A DNA stretch of 64,000 nucleotides from Leptodesmis sichuanensis A121 (GTDB lineage: Bacteria; Cyanobacteriota; Cyanobacteriia; Leptolyngbyales; Leptolyngbyaceae): assembly GCF_021379005.1 (NCBI RefSeq), contig NZ_CP075171.1, forward strand, positions 1,364,001 through 1,428,000, read 5' to 3'. Position 1 is the first letter of the stretch, and each line of letters starts with the position of its first letter. The notes beneath the pieces were generated by a model. The model was not told the origin of the DNA and made no database searches. It saw only the letters and a program-made list of their open reading frames with translations. Shown in pieces: positions 38,801 to 51,774 of the stretch. A program made the position numbers and the translations under genes.

Positions 38801-38950
38801 TTAGGTGATCTATGGCTTACGGCGCAGCACAATGCTGATGAGCGGAAAATGGGTCAGGAGCGTGATCGTCACATTCAGAACTGGCTGAAACTCGCCGCCT
38901 TTGTGCTGCGGAAACGGGACATCAAAATCAAAGCACCGATGGAGGAATGA
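35855..38950 (+). CDS. cmr2: Cas10/Cmr2, type III-B large subunit
   Basis: Signature subunit of the type III-B effector, 1031 residues from the GTG at 35855. This start fits the family N-terminus (SEKFWQAKIWGLLHDPVLKAL) and a good ribosome site; a TTG at 35777 would add 26 residues. His15-Asp16 form the HD of the N-terminal nuclease-like domain. The first palm has GDGDSM at 692-695, and the second the cyclase motif GGDD at 781-784 (YSGGDDVLAYT), both intact, so cyclic oligoadenylate synthesis is expected on target RNA binding. The stop overlaps into a Uma2 gene one base later. Whether the HD domain cuts DNA cannot be judged by eye. Confidence 0.96.
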   Translation: MSEKFWQAKIWGLLHDPVLKALHNNTGRGGESYWQELKVMASWLNALRTDQQEDATNQTQISPKQSGKTIFKWIADSDLITSASDRSAIGSLNNSIDYGENGLEISHLLSGAKIPSWKLPEPNHQTLVQGANRAQYIKDQENQLFPDWLKQEADPKKVFWWLWRCLPEAACKAFNAPSLLLMPAETRIPDGSIWSHTSITAALCGALAGYNLTEEDITERWSKDKPLSRAYLAAFSFTPVQELIKASRKMRDFWAGSWILHYLSAKVCWNLAQIYGPDSFLYPSLFQQPLIDYWLREEWSEFQDLIDRPKGQQLLTAGFPNVLVMILPKDKVAAAMQTAKQSLKAEWRRLGREVLTLLQQERRWMPGLQETDTTWNGWLDAYWQTYWSAVAIGKEGADLKDRGILRNQESDRDPWVDMQNTAYNLTEETRLFLEKELAFLRATFAPKKPGVNVGSWWPYIFDQTRFALTAVKNARTWQMPTAFGPRSTISGIGPVVHPDNHAGQQDWLTEGHTANLWDNHAGLFDGIEELNATEVVKRGLHRILSKAVLPHFPEQWREASYSPDLTSGVVGWLRQQEQKANQGDQKAQARIDYFLDACADLRCSFPWTTQGDDAPANLPWGIPWIRKHHEDWPNPRLLNVGWLIDDYEPPSDLSHEEQIKARNSELKRLKEHISTWFPAGNNPTDWYVLAAGDGDSMSEWLKGSLLQPYDDYVPNVLKEKVQQSSREAAGVAEAFAEFLQQKKRMGPATHAALSRALLDFSNQLVPYLTEQRYAGRLIYSGGDDVLAYTNLWEWDSWLWDVRQCFKGSNDPHEEFDNTGDYWRWKNGEPPENVSPRPLFTMGSKASISFGIVIAHHSVPLAIALENLWEAEAEAKEHVYLKDGKRQKKDAVQVRVLYGNGNILKATSKFDVFNQWRKLIDFQQQHSEIDPALFEQAAEVWSQHPVPLPEAIAPWTQAFCSRRDAFSNDPALQAQVRHHLANLLGDLWLTAQHNADERKMGQERDRHIQNWLKLAAFVLRKRDIKIKAPMEE

Positions 38951-38951
38951 G

Positions 38952-40962
<2,011 letters not shown>

Positions 40963-40972
40963 AACGACTTGA

Positions 40973-41024
40973 CCTGTCCGCGTAGGCAGACATTGCCTGT
41001 ATAGCCGCGATTTCAATTACCAGA
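40973..41024 (+). repeat. Solo copy of the RAYT-associated repeat
   Basis: CCTGTCCGCGTAGGCAGACA followed by TATAGCCGCGATTTCAAT matches the 67-bp units at 45961-46210 with a few changes. The short hairpin GTCCGCGTAGGCAGAC keeps a GTAG loop. It lies between a broken Uma2 gene and the PD-(D/E)XK-like gene, 5 kb away from the transposase. Confidence 0.8.
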
Positions 41025-41079
41025 TCTTCTCTGTCTATTTCTGCTTCGTACCGCCTGAATTCATCGCAAGGTAACTCCC

Positions 41080-41709
41080 ATGACCAAACTCAAAATCCTG
41101 CAAGAAGGCCAGTCATACACCTTCCGCTCCTACTTTGAGATGCCCTATGAGGTCGATCAAATTCTGGCAGAGTTAGGTTACTGTTTTGTCAGCGACCTGC
41201 TAGATTTGCCCAAAACAAATCGCTCCCTGATTCAGTTTGCTCAACTTCGACAAGACATTCAGGACTCTCTGAAACTAACCTTACTATCCAGCGAAACGTC
41301 CCGCAGAGAGGTGATCATCGCCCCAATTCTGCTGGCAGTGGCTCGATTTTGTCAGTGCCAGATCCGCTTGGAATATCCCCTTCAGGTAAACGACTGGCTG
41401 AAGGGTAATCTGGACTACTTATTACAGGCTCAACAAGGCTTTTTGGTGGTGGAGGCGAAACATGAAGATCTCTCACGGGGCTTTACCCAGTTAGCGGTCG
41501 AAATGATTGCCCTAGCTCAGGCAGAAGAGCAGGCGATCGTCTACGGGGCCGTGACCATTGGTGATGGTTGGCGCTTTGGTAAGCTAGAGCAAGCCACTCA
41601 CACCATTACTCAGGATATCTTGCTATACAGTGTCCCCTCCCAGTTGGAGCAACTGTTGCAAATTTTGATTGGTTTAATTGAGGCAATGCCTTATGAACTT
41701 AATCGTTGA
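41080..41709 (+). CDS. Predicted PD-(D/E)XK nuclease-like protein
   Basis: A 209-residue protein of a type common in cyanobacteria but without assigned role. The middle part has the order expected of a PD-(D/E)XK core: WLKGNLDYLLQAQQGFLVVEAKHEDLSRGF contains Asp in NLDYLL and Glu-Ala-Lys (EAK) about 12 residues later, followed by a helix QLAVEMIALAQAEEQ with a conserved-looking Gln. It lies inside the cmr operon between cmr3 and cmr4, on the same strand. Nuclease activity and a link to CRISPR immunity are inference. The gap after it (279 bases) breaks the tight coupling seen elsewhere. Confidence 0.75.
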   Translation: MTKLKILQEGQSYTFRSYFEMPYEVDQILAELGYCFVSDLLDLPKTNRSLIQFAQLRQDIQDSLKLTLLSSETSRREVIIAPILLAVARFCQCQIRLEYPLQVNDWLKGNLDYLLQAQQGFLVVEAKHEDLSRGFTQLAVEMIALAQAEEQAIVYGAVTIGDGWRFGKLEQATHTITQDILLYSVPSQLEQLLQILIGLIEAMPYELNR

Positions 41710-41988
41710 AGCCATCTATGAGGCGGGAGTTTTTACAACCCACCCAACCTCTCGGCGTTGAGTTTGTCGTCGAATAAAAACGGAACATACTGGCATGATT
41801 GGCAATCTTGTTTATCTGTATTTACGCTTACCCTTAACTGTTCTGCTCAATGAGTTGTAAGAACTGAATGAGGTTGCCGCATTTGATTTGGCTCATACAT
41901 CTAGAGAGGATGTAATTTCATTGGAAGATGCGATCGCAGAAATTGAACAAAAAAAGTAAGACTAAAAAACTGACTCAAAGAGAAGACT
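41710..41988 (+). other. Degenerate region before cmr4, possible small-gene remnant
   Basis: The frame 41861-41959 encodes ELNEVAAFDLAHTSREDV and SLEDAIAEIEQKK with no proper start and an in-frame stop just before it. It resembles the C-terminus of a small antitoxin-like protein and is probably a gene remnant. A promoter for cmr4-cmr5-cmr6/1 could lie here; AGAGAAG at 41980-41986 is close to the cmr4 ATG. Confidence 0.4.
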
Positions 41989-45306
<3,318 letters not shown>

Positions 45307-45468
45307 AAGCGATCGCACTTCCTCCGCGACCTCGCTGCTATCCCCGGAGCCATGCCTCTCTTGGGAGTGTAGTCCTAAGACAACGAGAGATAGCCCCAAA
45401 ACCAGCCATGTCGAGCTTCCCAGCCCACCTAATATCCAGACATTATGGCCACAATCTCATCCAAGAAT

Positions 45469-45520
45469 GGGCGATTGAAATCGCGCCTACACACGCAAAA
45501 CCCGCCTACGCGGGTTGGGA
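45469..45520. repeat. Inverted repeat unit and hairpin upstream of RAYT
   Basis: GGGCGATTGAAATCGCG at 45469-45485 is the inverse of the GCCGCGATTTCAATCGCCC part of the downstream repeat units, and AACCCGC-CTAC-GCGGGTT (45499-45516) is a perfect palindrome with a CTAC (GTAG on the other strand) loop. Together they mark the left side of the RAYT element in inverted orientation relative to its right side. Confidence 0.75.
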
Positions 45521-45551
45521 AACCTAACCTTAGCCTAGTTCAGGAACCACC

Positions 45552-45983
45552 ATGCGAGATAACTACACCCAACTCTACATCCACTGCGTATGGGCCACTT
45601 GGGATCGCCTGTCAATTATCACCCCTGATATTCAGTCCGCTATCTATGCCGAAATCATTCGCCAGTGCCAGCAGCTCAAAAGTACCCCGATTGTAGTTGG
45701 TGGCGTTGCCGATCATGTCCATTTATTAGCTGGCATTCCACCCACTCTCAGTATTTCCGAACTAATGAAAGCCGTCAAAGGCAGCTCCTCTCACTTTGTC
45801 ACCCACGTTATCCGTCCTGGAGAATTCTTCAAATGGCAAGGCAGCTACGGTGCCTTTAGCGTCAGCCCTGATCATCTTGATCGTATCGCCAACTATATTC
45901 GCAACCAACCCCAACACCATGCACAAGATATACTCACCCCTCACTGGGAACTCCCCCCACCCGTCCGCGCAGGCGGACATTGA
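45552..45983 (+). CDS. REP-associated tyrosine transposase (Y1, IS200-like)
   Basis: A 143-residue single-domain Y1 transposase of the IS200/RAYT group. It has the HUH motif in VVGGVADHVHLLAGIPPT (His-Val-His) and the catalytic tyrosine in LDRIANYIRNQPQHH. It starts MRDNYTQLYIHCVWATWDR. The 3' end of the gene runs into the first of four 67-bp palindromic repeats, and an inverted copy lies upstream, the setting of RAYT proteins that mobilise REP sequences. It interrupts the space between the cmr operon and ancillary CRISPR genes. It appears complete and possibly active. Confidence 0.92.
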   Translation: MRDNYTQLYIHCVWATWDRLSIITPDIQSAIYAEIIRQCQQLKSTPIVVGGVADHVHLLAGIPPTLSISELMKAVKGSSSHFVTHVIRPGEFFKWQGSYGAFSVSPDHLDRIANYIRNQPQHHAQDILTPHWELPPPVRAGGH

Positions 45984-46210
45984 CCCTATAGCCGCGATTT
46001 CAATCGCCCGGTTGTTCAGCCACAACCCCGTCCGCGCAGGTGGACATTGACTGTATAGCCGCAATTTTAATCGCCCGGTTGTTCAGCCATAACCCCGTCC
46101 GCGCAGGCGGACATTGACCCTATAGCCGCGATTTCAATCGCCCGGTTGTTCAGCCACAACCCCGTCCGCGCAGGTGGACATTGACCGTATAGCCGCGATT
46201 TCAATCGCCC
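45961..46210 (+). repeat. Four tandem 67-bp REP-like units
   Basis: Units start at 45961, 46028, 46095 and 46162 (exactly 67-base spacing); the last is cut after 49 bases. Each has a hairpin GTCCGC-GCAG-GCGGAC (or GTGGAC), a TATAGCCGCGATTTCAATCG stretch and a GGTTGTTCAGCCA part. Units 1 and 3 match each other best, as do 2 and 4, suggesting duplication of a two-unit block. A solo copy lies at 40973-41024. Confidence 0.9.
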
Positions 46211-46235
46211 AAGTCTATTTATTCCATAAACAACG

Positions 46236-47364
46236 ATGAAAACCCTGATCATTACCGTAGGCACCCGCCAAGTCGGCTGGCGCTGTAAAGATGGCATCGT
46301 GCGCAGCCTGGGGGCTGATGGCGATCGCGGGCATCCTCCTCACATTGACGAACTGTACGCAGAATTGGGATTGGAACGGGGCTATCACAGCGACGAACCC
46401 AAACCAGAGTTTCGCTACAGCGTGCGTCACCTGGGTGAAATGTTGTACCAAACGTGTCTAGCGGCCCAAGATTTTAGTCCGGTCGAACTGCTACTAGATC
46501 AGGTGATTCTGGCCGAGCAAGTCCCCCAAGGGCTGAGCCATGTCATCCTCTGGGGTACCGACCAGCCGGAGGGAACGCCGTGGAACTTTTTTGCTCAGCT
46601 TGGGATCGGGGAGATTTTGGCGAAGCCAAGGTGTGGCTTTCTGCCCATCGCGATCGCCACGAAGCCCTTTACCAGCTTGCTGAACGCCTGGCCCTTGCAA
46701 CGAACTGGCAGCTCCAGGATGCGCTCAAGCAATTGCAAGGCGAGAAGTGGCTAGATGCTCCGCCCACAAGACATGAGACCTCCAAACCTCCAAACTGCTT
46801 CGCAGTCAGTGGCGCGAAGCCATCCAGGCCCGTTGCAAACCGAATGAAACGCTAGAGAGTAAGTTCTTGAAAATCTGGGAAGTTACTTTTCTGGTGTGGC
46901 TGGAGCTAAAACGGCAGAACATTTCCCTCGCATTTCTTTACTTTAGTCAAACTCTGGAGCGTCTTCTGTTTCTCCGCTATGAAACGGAAGACTGGATCAA
47001 CCAGGGCTGGCTGAAACTACCTGAAGATAAACAGAGTTGGGGAAGCAAGTATAAAGCCACCTTTGGCGAGCTTTGGCGGGCGTTTCAGGCCATGAAGCAG
47101 TTGCCTGACGACGCGGTGCTAGTTAAACAATTCGAGAAGATCAACGAACTACGAAATAGCGCCGTCCATCGCCGCGAGCCACTCACGGTCGATGCTCTGA
47201 ATCAGAAATTATTTCCAGAGCTACCGCAGCCAGATTGGGAAAAGACTTATCAAGCGATGGATCATCTGTTGCGATCGGTTTGTTCAAAGGACTGGTTGAT
47301 TCCTGAGGACACGCTATTACGATCGCTCTATCAGTGGGGATTGAATGCACTCAATCAGGCTTGA
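46236..47364 (+). pseudogene. Broken CARF-HEPN-like CRISPR ancillary gene
   Basis: Three frames encode successive parts of one protein. The first (from [17 protein letters not shown] to [10 protein letters not shown]) looks like a Rossmann-type CARF N-terminus. The second, from about 46583, carries [20 protein letters not shown]. The third, entering before 46867 as [20 protein letters not shown], continues to 47364 and includes RNSAVH, an Rx4H HEPN nuclease motif, at about 47152-47169. At least two frame changes, and probably a deletion of the rest of the CARF domain near 46600, inactivate it. Family placement is by motif and by position next to cmr genes. Confidence 0.78.
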
Positions 47365-47446
47365 CGCATTCTGGCGGGGCAATCGCCCGATAAACAGGGA
47401 ATAATAAAGCTACTGATCAAACGTTATCAAGGCAAGGAGACACGAC

Positions 47447-47881
47447 ATGATTTTAGGTAGAAAGCAAGGTGATCCTCGCGTGAAGCGGATGTTGGATGCT
47501 TTGGAACTGAAGTATTCCATCGACTCTGATGGAGATTTCAAGGTGGCGCTAGAGTTTTCGGATGGGCGATCGCAAATGGCTTATATCGATTCCGAAACCG
47601 AGCATATTGGCGATTTTGAGATTAGGGAAATTTGGTCTGTGGCCTATATCTCAGAGGGATTTCTGGATGCAGATATCGCAAACAGGCTACTGTTGAGAAA
47701 TAGCGAACTGAAAATTGGCTCTTGGCGGTTAATTTCAGGTGGCAACAATACGTTTCTGGTCGCCTTCTGTATTCAAGTTGCGGCAGATTGCGATCCAAAC
47801 TCCTTTGCACAATCTCTAAGCATTGTGCTGCAAGTTGCAGATGAAATGGAAGCAGCACTGACGGGGGGCGATCGCCTGTAG
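47447..47881 (+). CDS. YbjN-like conserved hypothetical protein
   Basis: A 144-residue cytosolic protein with mixed beta/alpha character resembling the YbjN/type III secretion chaperone-like fold: DGDFKVALEFSDGRSQMAYIDSE and ISGGNNTFLVAFCIQVAADCD, then a helical end SLSIVLQVADEMEAAL. AAGGAG precedes the ATG. It lies between the broken CARF-HEPN gene and an IS630 element. I do not know a function or a CRISPR link; it may be an ordinary chromosomal gene left between insertions. Confidence 0.75.
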   Translation: MILGRKQGDPRVKRMLDALELKYSIDSDGDFKVALEFSDGRSQMAYIDSETEHIGDFEIREIWSVAYISEGFLDADIANRLLLRNSELKIGSWRLISGGNNTFLVAFCIQVAADCDPNSFAQSLSIVLQVADEMEAALTGGDRL

Positions 47882-47938
47882 TCGGTATAAAAATGGCACT
47901 AGCGAGAACAGGCAGTTTCTTTTTCTCGATCCTTTACA

Positions 47939-49068
47939 TATTGCCTCGGCAATAAAATAGAATGCATTCTACAACGCAGCATAAGCAATCAATGGATGCT
48001 TGAAATAATTTCTAATCCGAGCAGGTAGCTTCTGTAACTTCCGCAATTGAGATAACACTCGCCCTTTCAACTGCTTCAAATTACGACTCGGTGGTTTGTC
48101 ATGCACGCCCTGCTTCACATCACCATTGAAGTATTCAGTTGGATTCAATTCTGGCGAATAGGAGGGTAAGTAAAATAACTCAATCTGCTCGAGGTGTTCT
48201 CGTAACCACTGTTTCACGCTCTGTTGCCGATGCACGGGATGCCGGTCCACAATCCAAAATAGTTTCCGCTGGCGCTTGGCGATCAACCGCTGGCAAAATC
48301 GGATGAACAGTTCTGCTGCCAACGTGCAAGTGTAGAGCATAAACTGGACTCCTCCCTGGTTACTCACACTGGCAATGTAATTGACGCGCTCTCGGTTGCG
48401 CTCACTGGGACGAATCTCAGGAGACGTGCCCAGCAAGGCATACCCTCGTCCGCCATACTCAGTCGAGGACACGCCTGATTCATCCCCCCAAGCAATCTCT
48501 GCTCCTTCGGTTTTGGCCCGTTGCTCAATCTCCGGATACTCGTGTTCCAACCACCGTTGTACCGTCTTTGGGTCTTGCTCGTAGGCTCGCTCTACGGGTT
48601 TCTTGGGCGTGTACCCCCAGCGTTTCAAATACTCTCCCACCGTGCGAATTGGCATTTTCACCTGACACACTTGCTCCATTAATGCCTGCACCGCTCGTCT
48701 TGTCCACAGGGCACTATCAATCTGGTAATCTTCCGGAAAATGATCTTGCATCGCCGTTTGCACGGCCTCTTCCTGCCAGCGCTCCAAGGTTCGCCCCTCC
48801 CCCACTTGTCGTCCCCGCTCTAACTGATAGAGAGCATCCTCTCCATAATGTTCATACTCCCACCACCATTCCCATACCGTGTTGCGGTGAACGCCCAAAT
48901 ACTCACTAATGTCTTTAACCCGTTTGCCCTGCTCTCGGAGGCGAATCGCTTGCTGCCGCAGGTAGTTTTGGGTTTCTATCGAGAGGTGCCTGGCATCTGG
49001 TTTATCCATCACAAACCTCCTTGTGCCTGTATATTCATTATGTCTTGTGTTTAGTTGCCGGAGCAATA
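47939..49068 (-). mobile_element. IS630-family insertion sequence
   Basis: An element of about 1130 bp with TA at both outer edges (47939-47940 and 49067-49068), the IS630 target duplication. Terminal inverted repeats are imperfect: TATTGCCTCGGCAATAAAA at the left against TATTGCTCCGGCAACTAAA at the right, read inward. It carries one full-length transposase gene and sits inside the CRISPR ancillary region. Confidence 0.82.
47969..49009 (-). CDS. IS630-family DDE transposase
   Basis: A 346-residue transposase from the ATG at 49009, chosen because AGGAGG lies seven bases upstream (an upstream frame to 49066 runs into the terminal repeat). The N-terminal HTH region is IRLREQGKRVKDISEYLGVHRNTVWEWWW. 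The catalytic triad is visible as EIAWGDESGVSS, FWIVDRHPVHR and YSPELNPTEYFN. No frameshift is seen, so it may be active. Length and motif spacing fit the IS630 group. Confidence 0.93.
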   Translation of the reverse strand: MDKPDARHLSIETQNYLRQQAIRLREQGKRVKDISEYLGVHRNTVWEWWWEYEHYGEDALYQLERGRQVGEGRTLERWQEEAVQTAMQDHFPEDYQIDSALWTRRAVQALMEQVCQVKMPIRTVGEYLKRWGYTPKKPVERAYEQDPKTVQRWLEHEYPEIEQRAKTEGAEIAWGDESGVSSTEYGGRGYALLGTSPEIRPSERNRERVNYIASVSNQGGVQFMLYTCTLAAELFIRFCQRLIAKRQRKLFWIVDRHPVHRQQSVKQWLREHLEQIELFYLPSYSPELNPTEYFNGDVKQGVHDKPPSRNLKQLKGRVLSQLRKLQKLPARIRNYFKHPLIAYAAL

Positions 49069-49069
49069 G

Positions 49070-49210
49070 GAGGATGTTTTAAAAGTCTGATGTCAAGTCA
49101 TTTCGATGACTAAAGTCATCACTACGAGCTGAAAAATCCTCGTGTGCACCCCTAAAACTCTGAGTTTGTAGTGACGGTTTTAACCGTCTTTAGCTTTTCA
49201 AACATCCTCT
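49070..49210. mobile_element. Small palindromic MITE-like element
   Basis: About 140 bases bounded by inverted GAGGATGTTT(T/G)AAAAG (49070-49085 and 49195-49210). Inside are two 7-2-7 palindromes, GATGACT-AA-AGTCATC (49105-49120) and GACGGTT-TT-AACCGTC (49173-49188), each followed or preceded by a CACTAC/GTAGTG motif in opposite orientation. No coding capacity. It abuts the IS630 end directly. Confidence 0.65.
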
Positions 49211-49226
49211 AAGGGTACTACCAAAC

Positions 49227-50576
49227 ATGGCAAGCATTATCCTTTCCTTTGTTGGCAGTCAAGATCCTTACTCTAATACAACGCATAAACTTGGATCGAT
49301 CGCCAGTCTTGTTAAGCACCTGCTTGAGCAACAACAAACCATCAGTCGAGTGATGTTACTGCACTCAGAAGCAACTCATCAAAATGCAGTGGATACCCAA
49401 GACTGGTTAAGCTCAGAATATGGTTTGGAGAAATCGCAGATTGAAGTTATTGCGATCAATAAAATGCTGTCTCAAGACCCGATTAACCAAACCTTAGCCG
49501 TTCAGGAAGTTCGCCAAGCGATCGACAAAGCGAGAGTGTATCAAACCGCTCAGGATACCTTAGAATTCAATGCGTCATCAGGGACACCAGCGATGAAGTC
49601 GGCTTGGGGCATCTTACAAGTTGCCGGGTATGCCCCTCGGAGCCATGTCTGGCAGGTGCGTAATCCTGATCAAATGAAAGCTGGGCAGTTACCGATCTTT
49701 CGAGACGATGTGGCCGCGCTCAAGAATGAATTTGATCGAAAGATGATTCAGCGCCAAATTGATAGCTATGATTACGGTGCAGCACTGGTTATGGTGCAGG
49801 AAAGTAGTTTAGCATCGCCAGCGGCGATCGCACTGCTACAGTACGGTCGCTGTCGATTGCTCCTTGATTTTGACAAAGCCTATGAGGCGTTGAAGCCCTA
49901 CAAGAAGGATTATTCCCAATTGATTCAAGCAGTAACGGCCTTAAGTGCTAACAAATTAAAGGATCGAATTCAGGCAATCCCATCCGACCAGAGCGCCAGA
50001 AAATTGGAACTGGAAGAACGCTACCAGCAGGCGTTACTCCAAGAGGCTTACTTTAAAGCATTGATTCGCCTGCAACGACAGGAGTATTCTGACTTTTTGG
50101 TAGACTTGTTCCGGTTTCTAGAAAGTGTTCCTAAATTCCTGGTTCGCTTCAAAGTGGGGCTGGAAGTGCCCTCTAGCCGGGAACGTATTGATCCAGCATG
50201 GCAATCTGTACGCCGATTTCAGCAAGGACAGCTTTATGCTTATTTGCAGTCCGATCGCTTTCGAGAGAAGAATTTAGAGTTGAGGGGGTTCATGAACCGC
50301 TATGTTTTAATGGCGATTTTGAGTTACTTTCGCGAATTTGCCCACATTCTGCCTGTGATTGAAAAACTGAATCTTTATTGTGACCAGCGCAATGACTATG
50401 TACATGGCTTTAAGGGAGTTTCTAAAATCGAGAATCAAAATGAGGTGTTGGCAGATTTACGCAAATTGCTTTCACAGGTGACCACGATTCCGACTGAAAA
50501 TCCTTTCGATCACCTGAACCAGCAAATTTGTGACCTGCTCGATCGCACGCTTCAGGCCACTGGCGACTCCTGGTAA
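49227..50576 (+). CDS. CARF-HEPN RNase (Csm6/Csx1-like)
   Basis: A 449-residue protein fitting the role of the cyclic-oligoadenylate-activated RNase of a type III system. The N-terminal Rossmann-like CARF domain starts MASIILSFVGSQDPYSNTTH and has the ligand-binding signature LEFNASSGTPAMKSAW (Asn115-Thr120). A helical middle part follows. The C-terminal HEPN region carries the catalytic Rx4H motif in CDQRNDYVHGF (Arg388, His393). It lies downstream of the IS630 and MITE elements and upstream of cas1/cas2. The exact Csx family cannot be named from sequence alone; ligand size is unknown. Confidence 0.85.
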   Translation: MASIILSFVGSQDPYSNTTHKLGSIASLVKHLLEQQQTISRVMLLHSEATHQNAVDTQDWLSSEYGLEKSQIEVIAINKMLSQDPINQTLAVQEVRQAIDKARVYQTAQDTLEFNASSGTPAMKSAWGILQVAGYAPRSHVWQVRNPDQMKAGQLPIFRDDVAALKNEFDRKMIQRQIDSYDYGAALVMVQESSLASPAAIALLQYGRCRLLLDFDKAYEALKPYKKDYSQLIQAVTALSANKLKDRIQAIPSDQSARKLELEERYQQALLQEAYFKALIRLQRQEYSDFLVDLFRFLESVPKFLVRFKVGLEVPSSRERIDPAWQSVRRFQQGQLYAYLQSDRFREKNLELRGFMNRYVLMAILSYFREFAHILPVIEKLNLYCDQRNDYVHGFKGVSKIENQNEVLADLRKLLSQVTTIPTENPFDHLNQQICDLLDRTLQATGDSW

Positions 50577-50793
50577 TGTCGTCACTGCGATCGCCAATCT
50601 CTAACCGCAACCGCGATCGCGTCAATCTTGTTTACGGAAGGAGGCTAACAGGGCATCTAGCCACTGCTGAAACACGGATACTACAACCGATCCACCTTAA
50701 CCCCCAGTTTCCCTATCTTCTCCCTGCCGCCCTCTGCCGTTTCCGAAAATCCTGATAGCATTGAGGAAGAACCCATGAGCACCGGAGCGAGGG

Positions 50794-51417
50794 ATGTACG
50801 CAGCCATTACGCAACCTCTGACTTTTGAGGAGTTTCTTGCCTGGGATGATGGTTCAGGCAGAGCCTTTGAACTATGGGATGGAATTCCGGTGCCCTTATC
50901 CGAACCTAATGCTAATCACGAGGATCTGATCGAGCGACTCTGTACCTACCTGGAAGCCTACTGTCAGGAACATAACTTACCTTACGTATCGCGCCAGTCC
51001 AAACAAATCCGATTAAAGACGGCACCGGGAGAGCAGGAAAGAAGCCGCAAAGCGGATATTGTCATCTTTGCACGGGAGGAATGGCAGCGGATGAAAGCCA
51101 GTTCTAGTTCGGCAGCGGCCTATGTGCCACCCCCCGGAGTGATTGAGGTCGTCAGCAATAACTGGAAGGATGATTATTTGACGAAATTAGCTGAATATGA
51201 GGATCTGGGCGTTTTGGAGTACATCATCGTGGATTACGCGGCGTTGGGTGGCGTTCGCTTTATTGGTTCGCCTAAACAACCCACGATTACGATCTACCAA
51301 CTTGAAAATGGGGAGTATTTGCCGCCGAAGGTGTTTCGCGGACAAGATCGCATTGAGTCGAGATTGTTTCCCAATATTCCCTTAACGGCGGCACAGATTT
51401 TTGCCATGAGTAGCTGA
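50794..51417 (+). CDS. Uma2-family (DUF820) endonuclease, second intact copy
   Basis: A 207-residue Uma2-family protein. It starts MYAAITQPLTFEEFLAWDDGSG and has the core motifs NANHEDLIERLCTYLEAYC, RSRKADIVIFAREEW (Asp in the K-x-D position of the fold) and PPGVIEVVSNNWKDDYLTKLAEYE, where Glu-Val-Val takes the E-x-K position and a downstream Lys may substitute. It belongs to a different Uma2 subgroup from the copy at 38952. It is on the same strand as the CARF-HEPN and cas1/cas2 genes, with a 217-base gap upstream holding no gene. Function in the locus is inferred only. Confidence 0.85.
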   Translation: MYAAITQPLTFEEFLAWDDGSGRAFELWDGIPVPLSEPNANHEDLIERLCTYLEAYCQEHNLPYVSRQSKQIRLKTAPGEQERSRKADIVIFAREEWQRMKASSSSAAAYVPPPGVIEVVSNNWKDDYLTKLAEYEDLGVLEYIIVDYAALGGVRFIGSPKQPTITIYQLENGEYLPPKVFRGQDRIESRLFPNIPLTAAQIFAMSS

Positions 51418-51483
51418 TATCCAGATCACAATTCTGATCAGGGTGCATTCGTTCACAGTCCACTTCACCCTAAAAAAACAACC

Positions 51484-51759
51484 ATGTATCTTACTGCTCG
51501 TTCGGCCCAGGTTCGTAACCTGGCTGTTGCTGCCGTTAATGGCGCGATTACCCTTGTCATTTTGCTGATTGCTCCCCTGGGTTTAGCCGCTGTTGTGATC
51601 AACACCCTTCTGGTCACGGTGGCGACTTATGCCACAGCGACGATCGCCGATCGCATCGTCCGCTATCTGCAACCAGACGTGCGCCAGGCAGAATTAATCG
51701 ATCGCTCCCAGCGGTCTTCCCTGCAGCGCCCCCATCCCAATGACCTGGATCGGTACTGA
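51484..51759 (+). CDS. Csx18-like small CRISPR-associated membrane protein
   Basis: A 91-residue protein with two membrane spans at about 13-34 (LAVAAVNGAITLVILLIAP) and 36-55 (AAVVINTLLVTVATYATAT), a polar N-terminus and a charged C-terminal tail (DRSQRSSLQRPHPNDLDRY). Size, topology and its place just before cas1 match Csx18, a family found with cyanobacterial CRISPR loci. Its role is unknown; membrane proteins with type III systems have been proposed to act with or restrain the cyclic-nucleotide response. The cas1 start follows 15 bases after its stop. Confidence 0.75.
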   Translation: MYLTARSAQVRNLAVAAVNGAITLVILLIAPLGLAAVVINTLLVTVATYATATIADRIVRYLQPDVRQAELIDRSQRSSLQRPHPNDLDRY

Positions 51760-51774
51760 ATCAGGTTGCTGACT

